The translations under genes and the position numbers were made by a program. From contig MU385731.1 in the NCBI GenBank assembly GCA_022497155.1, positions 124,001 through 188,000 on the forward strand: a stretch of 64,000 bases of DNA, given 5' to 3'. Position 1 is the first letter of the stretch. Each line of letters opens with the position of its first letter. This DNA is from Whalleya microplaca (Eukaryota; Ascomycota; Sordariomycetes; Xylariales; Xylariaceae). The notes below the pieces were generated by a model. The model saw only the letters and a list, made by a program, of their open reading frames with translations, made no database searches and had not been told where the DNA came from. Positions 54,226 to 64,000 of the stretch are shown in pieces.

Positions 54226-56041
54226 TTAGACAAAAGGGCTGTTTTTCACCACATACTTGTCGACATATTCATCCACAGACAGCGCCTCCAGCTTCTTGCC
54301 ATCCACGCCCAGCTCAACCAGCTCCTTGACTTGGGCCTCCGCAAAGTGCGGTCCCAGGTGTCGCTTGTACTTGGCCAGGATGTGCGGCTTAGCCTCGTCT
54401 CTCCTTAGCCGGTGACCCAACGGAGCCTCGACAACCACCTCGTCCAACACCGTGCCATCATTCAGCTCCACCGTCAGCGCGTTGGAGATGGTCCGCAGCG
54501 CCGGGTCGTGGTAGTCCTTGGTGAACTGCGGGTCCTCCACACACTTGATCTTCTGGCGAAGCGATTCGACGAGGGGGGATGTGGCCGCCTCGCCACCGTC
54601 CGTGTAGTCGGTCGCCTCCAACCGCCCAAACACGAGCATCACCGCACACATATACTGGACGCAGTGATCACGATCGGCAAAGTTGTCCATCGGCTTGAAC
54701 TGCTTGTCGATGATGCGGATGCAGGCCTCGTGGGTCCGGCATGTGATACCCTTGATATCAGCCGCCGACTTGCCCAGCTCCTTTAACTTGTTGTGAACTA
54801 TCTGTGAGGCCTCGACAGCAGTCTGCGAGTGGAATTCGGCTGCATATAGTCAGAACGAGCTCCGGACAGAATCTTAGTAATTCGGGAGCAACACGAACCT
54901 GGATATGACACCTTGAACAAGACGTTCTCCATCACGTAGCTACCGTACGGGCGCTGAAATTCAAATTTCTTGCCCTTAAATAGGACATCGTAGAAACCCC
55001 AGACCGGTGCTGAGAGGACTGTAGGTATACCAGACTCGCCCTTCATGACCTTCAATGCCAGATTGACGGCCCTCTGGCAAGCATCGCCGGCAGCCCACGA
55101 CTTGCGGGACATGGTGTTGGGCGAGTGCCGATAGGTCCGCAAGCTCTGGCCGTCCACCCAGGCCTGGGTGACGGCGTCGGCGATCTGGGTTTCGCTAAGC
55201 CCCAGCATATGGGACACGACGGCCGCACTGGCAACCTTGACGAGCACGACGTGGTCTAGCCCGACCTTGTTGAACGAGTTGAGCAGAGCCAGGCATCCCT
55301 GGATCTCGTGTGCCTTGATCATGCCCTCCAACACATCCCTGACCTTGAAGATCTTGCCTCCAGCGAGGTTGCCGCCGTCCTTGTTGGTGCGGTTGACCCA
55401 GTCCGCAACGGCGAGAATGGCGCCCAGGTTGTCAGAGGGGTGGCCCCATTCGGCAGCTAACCAGCAGTCGTTGTAGTCGAGCCATCGGATCATGGCGCCG
55501 ATGTTGAAGGCGCCATTGACGGGGTCGAGGACGAAGTCGGTGCCGGGGACCTTGGTGCCATTGGGGACGACGGTGCCAGGGACAATTGGACCGAGGAGTT
55601 TGGTGCACTCTTTAAATCGAAGGCCTTCAAGACCACAGCCTAGCGTGTCGAGGAAGACCAGTCGTGCAGTGTCAAACTGTGTTGGGAAAAGACGGCCCGG
55701 TTAGTCGCGGGGTAGCAAACGAAAAGTCTGTACAGAATAGATTTGCAGAATAGGTTGCAAAGACTTACAGCCAATTCCGAGTCAATCGGCTTGGTCACAT
55801 AACTAGCGATGTCCTTGGTCTCAGGATCGTATTGTCTTCCTTCTAGAGGCATTGCGGGAGCTGATGGTCGTTTGGTGGTGGTGGAGAAGGAAGCGGTGCG
55901 CGCAGCTAATGATGATGATGGTGGTGGTGCTGGAGCTCCGAGTTTCGCTGTCGGTGCTCGAGAGGAGAGACGGTAGGCCGCCAACGGCTGCAGACGAAGT
56001 GATCGTGAAGCCGTTCGCAGACTGCGACTGACAGCAGACAT
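54226..56041 (-). CDS. 2-methylcitrate dehydratase, mitochondrial (PrpD family)
   Basis: Dehydrates 2-methylcitrate to 2-methyl-cis-aconitate in the methylcitrate cycle, which clears propionyl-CoA. Exons 56041-55769, 55676-54899 and 54839-54226 (donors GTAAGT and GTTCGT) give 554 residues, the family length. The N-terminus is an Arg/Ser/Ala-rich mitochondrial presequence ([19 protein letters not shown]). MmgE/PrpD landmarks follow: [62 protein letters not shown], the [11 protein letters not shown] block after intron 2, and [16 protein letters not shown]. The methylcitrate synthase and lyase genes are not in this window. Expression is probably induced by propionate-yielding substrates, as in other fungi (family knowledge). 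Confidence 0.96.
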
Positions 56042-57474
56042 AGTAAAGAGACGTACGTCTACCTACGGACTCTGTCTCTCACCTAGAAGGGGTATATATT
56101 AGACAGAATTCAGAGTTCAAAATGGACTTATAAGTCAAGAAGTGCAAATGGGATCGCGACCCTGCAGTTTATATATATAAGTAATAAGTACATATATATT
56201 AGTTTCGAGGTAAGCTCAACTGCTTGGAAGCGGAAGCTCTCCATAACTTCCAAGCCCGAGCTATTCCCTTTGGATCGCCCGTACTGACGTAAAGTTATAG
56301 GGCCACTGCACTGTAAATACTGATAAATACAGGGATAAATTGACTGTCTGACTTACAAGACGGGGAATGATTCTCCCCCACAGCTTGGGCGGTTGGGGTA
56401 CTCCACCATCTTGTTATCCTCGGCATCCCAAATCCGAGCTACCCCTAACCTAGGTAGACTTATTCTGCTTCTCTACATATCTACGACAATTGCATGGGAT
56501 CATGTAAGTCAGAGGCAGCTGTGCCTAAGATAGGTATCCTGTGCAAGAGACGACGATTTCAAATTATATTCCCTCTAAACAGGATTGAACAGAATGGTCG
56601 ATATACCTATAATCTGTACCTAATAAATCATTTCTATTTGGCTAGTCCCTCCTCGATATTCGAATTTCGGAACGCAATAGTTAGGAGGCTTATTATCTAC
56701 CGACATGTGAGCATCAATACTGTGATCGGATAGTTCAGCTTCGTATAGAGGACTTTGTTGCAAATAACATATTCTATCTTTCTGCAGGTTTATCAACCTC
56801 TCATGCTTTTCTTAAACTACCTTCGTATACGACATCCCTCACCATACCTATGGTATATAAGCATCAACTACGGGTACAGGACTATGAGTACCAGAATACA
56901 GACTGTCTCATCATGTGCCCAGGGGTCACCTTCCAAAGAATAAAGGCACGCTTGTTGCTCGCGAGGCAGAAACTCCAGTGTCCCTTCCCATCCAGTCTGA
57001 ATAAAAAATAAACCAGACTTTCGGCCACTCCCAGTTCTACACCACGCTTTGACAAAATTAGCTTCCGACTACTGGTATCCATATAGAACGGATTCATGAG
57101 CGAACATGTAAGGTTTACGAAGAGTCCTGCGTCCTTCTACACCCTCTCTTGGCTCTCTCTGCCTGATCATTATCTACAAAATGCCTATATATTGGGGTGG
57201 TGGTTCGTCCCAGCAGTTTCAGAGGACTTGTTACCTAGTCACAGGTAGTTCACTTCACCAACATCAATACGACACCCACATTAGCTACCACACCTCAGTA
57301 TCTGCGGCATAGACCATTGTTCTCAAGTATTGATCGGACGTTTATCATGCACTGTTGAAAGGGAATAGTATATAGTAATTGGTACGCCGCACGACCTTCT
57401 ATTATGCGAAGCATTGGATAAGAACCCTACAACCCCGATACATTACTTACACATTTCATGCATAGTTCCAAAGC
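56042..57474. other. intergenic spacer between divergent genes
   Basis: Promoters of PrpD and the phosphoesterase. Open frames at 56494-56733 and 56882-57097 lack coding character. Contains a TATATATA patch near 56170-56205. Confidence 0.6.
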
Positions 57475-58326
57475 ATGGATAAAGAAAGCACGCCAGAAAT
57501 CCACTTAGGGATGATCAAGACACGCTTCTTCATTATTTCGGATACCCACGCAGATCCAATCAATTTCGGACCTTCTCAGAAGGCGGATGTTGCTATTCAC
57601 GGCGGAGACCTCACCGAGCAGTCGAAAATCCGCGAGTTTCGGGTCACCATTGAACTTCTGAAGAGCATAGATGCACCACTCGAGCTAGTTATCGCTGGAA
57701 ATCATGACTTTATCATGGATATACCCACATTCAGGAGAGAAATCAACAATGCTCCATATCTAGAACCAGAACTCGTTGAGAGACACTACGGCGACTACAG
57801 GGAAGCAAGGGAGCTCTTTAACGAGGCGCGAGATGCTGGAATTGTGTTCCTAGAAGAAGGAACACATCAAATTGAACTCAATAACGGCGCTTCGATGAAA
57901 GTCTACGCTAGCCCCTTTACACCATCGTGGTACGAACTGGGCTTTCAGTATCATCCATACGAACGGCATCAGTTCAATATCCAGGAAGGCACCCACGTAG
58001 TTGTCACCCATGGTCCCCCGAGGGGGATCATGGATCTGAACGGTTCGCGGAGGCGAGCAGGCTGTCCAGATCTCTTCGATGCGGTGGCGCGGGCTCGGCC
58101 ACTTATACACTGTTTTGGCCATATTCACCAATCGTGGGGTAGTAGCCTCATCACCTGGAAGAAACAGATTAGTAATCCTCCAAGCTATGTCACGGACATT
58201 GATCACACTAGGTCCACAGTGATCGAAAAACTGTCCAATCTGGATACCGCCAGACGTGACAGACCAAGTATGCTGATTGTAAAAGCCATCAGGAGGGCAG
58301 CCTACGATCACAACGGTTGCGTCTAG
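57475..58326 (+). CDS. calcineurin-like metallophosphoesterase
   Basis: Single exon, 283 residues. All metal-binding blocks of the fold are present: SDTHAD (Asp23, His25), HGGDLTE (Asp45), GNHDF (Asn76, His77), VVTHGPP (His in TH) and GHIHQSWG (two His). Family members of this compact type (MPPED-like) hydrolyse phosphodiesters such as cyclic nucleotides in vitro, but the substrate here is unknown. There is no signal peptide or membrane helix, so it is probably cytosolic. The start is the first ATG; the next Met is residue 13, just before the core strand TRFFIISDTH. The C-terminal 60 residues after the last His block are poorly conserved in style and basic. Codon use resembles its neighbours. 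Confidence 0.9.
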   Translation: MDKESTPEIHLGMIKTRFFIISDTHADPINFGPSQKADVAIHGGDLTEQSKIREFRVTIELLKSIDAPLELVIAGNHDFIMDIPTFRREINNAPYLEPELVERHYGDYREARELFNEARDAGIVFLEEGTHQIELNNGASMKVYASPFTPSWYELGFQYHPYERHQFNIQEGTHVVVTHGPPRGIMDLNGSRRRAGCPDLFDAVARARPLIHCFGHIHQSWGSSLITWKKQISNPPSYVTDIDHTRSTVIEKLSNLDTARRDRPSMLIVKAIRRAAYDHNGCV

Positions 58327-59086
58327 ATAAGCCATTGCACTGACGATAAGAGTCCCCTCCGCCCAGGCTCACAGACGCTTTTTGTCAACGCGGCGATTCG
58401 AGGCGTCTCCGAAGAGCATCCACAACATTTTCCGTGGCTAGTTGACATAGAATTGCCACGTTCTCTGAAACACAGGGAGCAGCGAACATAGAACTCAGAT
58501 TAATGAAAATGCCGGTCAATATGAAGGGTATCATGTACAGTAAGTTCACGATGGGTGTGTCGGGAAAGAATGTTTGACTTCATGAAACGATCAAGAGGGA
58601 GAATGACATGATGAATCAAAATGGCAATATACGGAAAAGACTCATGTGGGAAGAATTTCAGAAGATGTATAGTAATATAGCTAAACAATCCCAGACAGAA
58701 TAGATATCATTCAACTTGTTCTTCTTAAGGTATCTAAGAGAACTTAATAGCGGCATCGTTGCTCGATCATATCATCAGCTTTGAAGTCTCGATATCTTTC
58801 TATATCATAGCTTCTTTGTTGAATAACCTAGTATGCGAGCTCTCCCTATCTGAATTCCCTGAAGATAAGACACCATCGATCCATAAACCAGTCTTTGTGG
58901 CTAGATATCGTCCGGAAGGCCATAAGTGGGCGTCCGCGATCCTCAACGGTCTCCGAGCTCGGGGTGGGGAGCCCACAAGTGGGGGGACGGAACAGATCCG
59001 TGTAACAAATCTCAAACTAATAAAAGCTAAGCCAGGGCTAGCAAGAATCCCGAGTAAAGGCCTATGTTTACTACATCGTCTGCAGA
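58327..59086. other. spacer
   Basis: No gene. Overlapping open frames on both strands at 58759-59109 have no domain. Confidence 0.6.
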
Positions 59087-60105
59087 ATGTCGGCAAGTCT
59101 CGCGGGTAAAGTCATCCTCCTTACCGGCGCCGCAAGCGGCATTGGGTATGTATATCTACGTTATCTCCGCTAGGGCTTCTCCGCACACTCGGAGATTCTC
59201 TCACGCCCAAATTGTTTACTTAGTAATCCGCGAACGCTAATCCGGTTCTAGACGAGGCACGGCGATAAAACTCCATACCCTAGGCGCCATCCTGGTCATA
59301 ACCGACGTCAATTCGGCCGGCATTACCGAGACGTTGCGTCTCTGCGGCGGCAAAACTGGTACGAAGCACCACACCGCCGTACTGGACGTCTCCAAGTCGG
59401 CAGACGTGGAATTGCGCGTAGCCGAGGTTGTGGCCAAGTACAAGCACATTGACCATGTGTTCAACTGTGCCGGGATCAACCCGACGTCGATGTTGCTGAC
59501 GGACACGAGCGAGGCGTACTTCGACAACCTGGTCGGGGTGAATCTGAAAGGCCTGTACAACGTGACCAAGTACACGATGCCGCACGTGCGGGCGGGCGGT
59601 AGTTACGTGAACGTCAGCTCGATATGTGGATGGAACCCCGTGAACGAGCAGGCAATCTACTGCGCAACCAAGTTCGGCGTCATCGGGTTCAGCAAATGCA
59701 TGGCCTTGGAGCTGGGACCGAAAGGCGTGAGGGTAAATGTTATCGCGCCGGGCTATATCGACACGCCCTCGAATGCCGGCATTGTCAGGGGAACGGCGGA
59801 GGCGAGGACCAGTATGGAGCAGGGGAATGCGCTTGGGAGGATGGGCAGACCGGATGATATTGCTGATGTAAGTCCATCTCCGCCTTCGCGCCACTCGAAG
59901 TCATGCTCTCACTGGGTGCCTACACATGGCTACTTATGCACAGGGAATCAACACCACCAAATCACTTATCTACTTCTCTCTATACCTCACGATTACGTAC
60001 AAGCTAACCATGATGATGTTGTAGGTCGTTGCTTTTATGATGAGCAATGAAGCTAGATATATGAATGGAAGTGTTGTCGGAGTTGATGGAATGCTTAGGA
60101 CATGA
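59087..60105 (+). CDS. short-chain dehydrogenase/reductase, classical type
   Basis: NAD(P)-dependent oxidoreductase of a ketone or alcohol of unknown identity. Exons 59087-59145, 59252-59867 and 60025-60105 (donors GTATGT and GTAAGT) give 251 residues, normal for classical SDRs. Cofactor motif TGAASGIG at 13-20 spans the first splice. VITDVN at the end of beta-2 has an Asp, suggesting NAD rather than NADP preference. NCAGINP follows, then the catalytic NVSSICGW (Ser143), YCATK (Tyr156, Lys160) and APGYIDTP. The C-terminus after intron 2 is the family end VVAFMMSNEARYMNG to VGVDGMLRT, close to FabG/3-oxoacyl reductase types. The third exon is easily missed because intron 2 is 157 nt and partly open. 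Confidence 0.93.
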
Positions 60106-60470
60106 TGTGGATTTAACAGGACGGAGAGAATACGACAAGGTATCGCGTGCTAGGATTGCGCGTCCTGGCAATATTACGATCGTGTTGCCACTTCGTCTTG
60201 GGACTTTGACACTGTTTATGCGTCTCTATTCATGTTTGTATGATATGAGACAAAGACCTAAAGGAGGATCTCAGCCTAGGAACAGACATAAGCCATCGAA
60301 CATGATTGATAAAACTTTATATATATGTACGTGAGTGTAGAGTCTCATATGAGCTTCTTATTTTCCACACGCCGACAAATTTTTCACCTAGGGCCCTTAC
60401 TATGTAGCTAGCCTAACCTGCAGTAGCTTATGATATCTTCAGATCAGACATAAAAGGCGGAGTATGGCGT
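60106..60470. other. spacer between convergent SDR and OPT genes
   Basis: Two 3' flanks. AATAAA-like and TATATATGTA words near 60300-60330 could be 3'-processing signals. No gene. Confidence 0.65.
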
Positions 60471-63380
60471 TCATGGCCAACTTGTCGGTCCAAATGTCTC
60501 CCCCTTGGGAACAACACTCTTAATAGCCTTCGCAGTCTGGTCAAGCGTATTGAAGGCGTCAACGTTACCATACCATTGAGGTGCCTGTGCAGATGTGAGG
60601 TATAGTGTGAAGAATATAATGATCGTCGACACCACAAGGCCACAATCAAGAGCCGCTGAGGTGATGTAGTTATATTGTAGCCACCAGCCGTTGAACCTCC
60701 GCTTTATGTAATGATTGAAGAGCAGGCCGACCCAGCCCCAACACAGATAGGTGTACACTGTCGCAGGAGGAATCTGACCGGAGCCACCGAAGATGAGTGG
60801 CATATTGACGTAACGGAAGACCGATTTGGGGAAACGGCGGGCGAGGAACCAGGTGATGACAGGAGTAACAGCACCGACGAGCCAAAACCACTGTAACGAT
60901 GAATAAAGTGAACCTCCAGAGAACATCCGGGCCGGCCCTATGGCCCCCCAAATAATGGATGCAGTGTAGAACACTTTGCCACCGGGACATATATAGCTGT
61001 CGGGCTGGTCCTCGCTGCAGACATTTGGAATAGTTCCAAGTGCCCAATTCATAACAGCAATCTGAACGATGGCAGACCAGATTGACGCAGTCAACTGCGA
61101 CCAAAACATGGTGCGTGGAGGGACTTTCACTATGTACAGAATCCAGGGTTAGTAAATCCCCTTTTCGGACAAAGTGGCAGCCCTAAGTTATGCCTCAAGA
61201 GTTTTCACTCCTTGAATATGTTGAATGAACGGATGTAGGCTTTAATAAAGTTGAGATATGATATATTAAACTCGAGAATACGTACTGTAATGACCGAGTT
61301 TGAGGTCTTGGGCAAAATACAAGGCCTGTGACATGCAAATGTAACCATAGTTCTTGAACATCATCATGGCAATCTACGCACAAACTGCAGTTAGCATATA
61401 TATCTTTCAGATAATTCCCAGGAGCTTTATGGTAGTAAGTACGTACTGGACGACCAGGTAACATATATCCAACGATAAATTCTGTCAAGACGTTCAAGCC
61501 AAGCTGGATATTGGTGATTGCCTGCACAATGCCAACTGGTATCGTCCTGTACACAATCTGATGTTAGTATATTTCCAAGTTCCGTAGAGAACCCCGAGTG
61601 GCTAGATACAGTTCCTGAGGCAATCCCATTCACGTGGGTAATAAAGAACCTCGGAAGACTTACCATACAAGTGGGATAATGATACACACAACGTAAGCCC
61701 AAGCTGGAAATCCCGTCGGCCATGCACAGCAGACAACGAACGACAGTCCTATCATGATCACGAAGAGCGCGAGATACCACCAATCCTCAGCATCGCGGTA
61801 TTTCTTCATGATGCGCATGTGGACATCCTCCTCCTGGTTGCGAGCCAGCTTGAATTGGGTTTTGATCTGCGAACCATGGTACAGAACGACATGGACAACG
61901 ACGGCAGCGACGGCAGCAAATGCTAACCCATAGCAAAGGGCAAACTGGGTAGAAAGGTAGAGAGGAGAATATTCGTGGTATTTCGCCTCATCGAATTGCA
62001 GCTGATCGTTCAAGATCTTTGAGACGTTATAGACTTTACCGGTGTTGTCGAAGGCGTTGGAAGATTGGACAACAAAGTAGTCGGCGTACCACATCCCGGA
62101 GAAATGTATCCCCATCGAGACAAAGACGAAGAATATAATTACGCCCGCGAGGGTATTGGCTATTGCATGGGCTGGTGGAATCAATGGTGAAGATGCGTAC
62201 CCAGAAACGACAGTCCAGTCCAGGGTCGTTGGCAAAATACCGTATCCATGGAGTCCTCCGAAGATCTTGTTGACGACAACATTGTTGGGAGCAGCCCAGC
62301 AAATGAAGGTGAAGTAGGATAACCCTTGGAAGATCCAGCCGGGAAACCAGTACCCGACGAATCCAAACAGAAAGACGTATATGAACCATCTGTATCTACC
62401 AACACTCCAACCGTTTGTCTTAGCAGGATCGGAGGGCGAGTGATCGTGGAGGGTGTAGAACAGGGAAGCATTCACAAGATCGGAAGGCCAAATCATAGCA
62501 GCAGGCCAGACTAGAAAGCGCCTGGCCAAGCCAGCCAGCCCGTAGCCCGTACAAAGTGTAGTGATGCCGAATAGAATCTGGAACCCCCAACCCAGGTTCT
62601 GTCCATCTTTCTATCAGTTAGTGGACATGCAAGCTCTGTGGGTACCGAACAACATACAGAATATTTGTTGAGCGAGCAAGACGTCAGTGGCATATAAAAC
62701 GCCTCCACCGTAGGCTGCCTAAGCAATCAGGTCTCAGCAAAGCATACTTAGGCCATTCTCGAGAGTCCTCCACTCACGTTCGACATGACAACAATAATGA
62801 CATGCTCCTTGAAATTGAACTTCCCGGGTTTGAAGTTGAACTTGACACCCATCACATTGAATTCGCGATCGGGGAAGATCAAATCCCAACCCAAACCTAT
62901 TGGGTATGCGACTAATTGAACAACGTAGGTCGTGATTGTGATACTGGGGTTTCGAAGGGAGAAGAGCATGTTGATAGCGGAGCCAATTGTACAGAGAATC
63001 AAGCCAATTACCCAGGCACGAATGGTGTTAGCTGGCAAATCGACATCGTAGTTCCGCACGGCTGCCCGAACCTAGATATCTGTTAATGATGGAAGAGAAA
63101 AGGGGAGTGCTCGAAAGGGGCTCACCTCGGGGTACGGGCTATTGTCTTCCAGCAGAGTCGCCTCAACCTGGAGTCCCTTTTCGACATTGCCACTTGCGAG
63201 AGCAGCACCGACATCATTGAGCTCTTCAACTGGTAAGTTGGGGTCCAGTATGTGTTGCTGCTCGAAAGCCTTCAGGGTGTCTAGAGCCTTTACGCCTGTA
63301 GAATTGGCTCCGTCATTCGAAATTGAGGCCTCAGGAGTGACCCCGTCGGTGACACCGCGCTTGCGGAAGTTGAACACCAT
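60471..63380 (-). CDS. OPT-family oligopeptide transporter
   Basis: Proton-coupled plasma-membrane importer of small peptides, glutathione or metal-peptide complexes. Seven exons: 63380-63126, 63071-62778, 62718-62658, 62606-61664, 61546-61447, 61373-61286 and 61129-60471. Phases all close, giving 799 residues, the family size. The signature NSPYPEVRAAV crosses intron 1. Other hallmarks are ARRFLVWPAAMIWPSDLVN, the WTVVSG loop, NIQLGLNVLTEFIVGYMLPG, KLGHYMKVPPRTMFWSQL and PPATVYTYLCWGWVGLLFNH. About 14 hydrophobic helices are spread over the chain; the cytosolic N-terminus (about 85 residues) is acidic. The acceptor of intron 3 is GAAAG, giving FYGQNLGWGFQ; neighbouring AGs would cause stops or frameshifts. 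Substrate not predictable. Confidence 0.95.
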
Positions 63381-64000
63381 CGTGACTCTTATTTCATAGG
63401 AGACAAGCTTGAAGAAGGGTCGCAGGTCACGATGTCAAAACTTATGCATAGGGGAGAGAAGGGGCAGTCAAGACCTGAGACAGATCGGAGTAGCACCTGC
63501 TCATATATACCATGGCAGATAGACTAGAAGTACCTAGTAAAGGCAAAGAGACCGGGAAAGACACCAACCCTAGCAATTGAGACATGTCTTCGTCGGGAAA
63601 GAGCCAGGGAGGGAGTTAGCACAGATCTAGAAGATAAGCCATACGTCCTGGGCCCAACCTGCCTACCTCACAGGTACTATCACGTACATGTAGGTGTCCA
63701 CGAGGCACGAGCAGGGATTGGCGGGATTCGATATTAAATTATATAACTCAGCGATGCAAGATACCCATGCCCAAATTGGCGAGTTCTATAGATTAATGTT
63801 GGCTACATTGTCTTAGTGTGACCTTTAGGGCGAACGGTTTCGAGTAAGTAGCTATAGAAGCACCGATGCGTATTGACGCTACATATACCTATAAACCAAT
63901 TGGGTATCATGGCGCGTTCATAGAACACTGTGAGAGGTGATGTTGGATCTACTGAAGTCAGGTGAGTCTGTTTTATGTACTTAGGTACGTATGCTTAAGG
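63381..64000. other. OPT transporter promoter region
   Basis: No gene in the remaining bases. TACCTA/TAGGTA words (63525, 63662) and a TATATATA-like word near 63502-63509, about 125 bp upstream of the start codon. Confidence 0.6.

Noticed and set aside
1..64000. tRNA, rRNA and CRISPR search by eye
   Set aside because: No B-box with matching arms, no 5S or spliceosomal RNA signature, and the short tandem repeats lack spacers, so none is reported.

Overview
This window is nuclear DNA of a filamentous ascomycete (Pezizomycotina, most likely a Sordariomycete; the order cannot be fixed from sequence alone). The evidence is short introns of about 50-150 nt with GTANGT-type donors and CTAAC/CTGAC branch points, widely spaced monocistronic genes on both strands, moderately GC-rich exons in more AT-rich spacers, many TACCTA/TAGGTA words between genes, and fungal families (G1 glutamic peptidase, F-box/DUF7600-type protein, fungal APH-like kinase, PrpD, OPT transporter). 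Gene models were built by hand from splice signals, reading frame and family knowledge. Nearly all multi-exon models close in frame with family-typical lengths.

Layout. 1-4 kb: spacer and a decayed MYND-finger gene. 4.0-7.9 kb: three housekeeping genes on the minus strand (ATP synthase subunit d, NAC alpha, ribosomal protein eL14), with telobox-like words upstream of the last two. 8.3-9.1 kb: a possible intron-encoded C/D snoRNA and a long hairpin. 9.9-13.7 kb: a small ARIxPLGG-repeat protein and an RBR-type ubiquitin ligase with a long coiled coil. 13.7-18 kb: gene-poor. 18-25.5 kb: secreted G1 peptidase, SRP receptor alpha and YIF1 divergently paired over a 604-bp promoter, and an Mpv17/PMP22 membrane protein. 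26-35 kb: an accessory stretch with lineage-specific small genes, a secreted Cys-rich protein, decayed secreted-protein remnants and a foldback MITE with 97-bp arms and TA ends. 36-43 kb: casein kinase I with a long repeat-bearing leader, and a tail-anchored inositol polyphosphate 5-phosphatase. 43.6-52.2 kb: an APH-like probable pseudokinase, an SGNH esterase, and a 1128-residue F-box protein in seven exons. 52.7-64 kb: an SH3 protein of the LSB1/PIN3 type, mitochondrial 2-methylcitrate dehydratase, a calcineurin-like phosphoesterase, a short-chain dehydrogenase and an OPT oligopeptide transporter in seven exons.

Most genes act independently. Functional links are limited to protein synthesis and targeting (NAC, eL14, SRP receptor, YIF1) and to metabolism and uptake at the right end (PrpD, SDR, OPT). 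I see no complete biosynthetic cluster, CRISPR array, rRNA or convincing tRNA. The best candidates for something new are the foldback MITE, the pseudokinase, the ARIxPLGG-repeat protein, the intronic snoRNA candidate and the 26-35 kb secreted-protein island.
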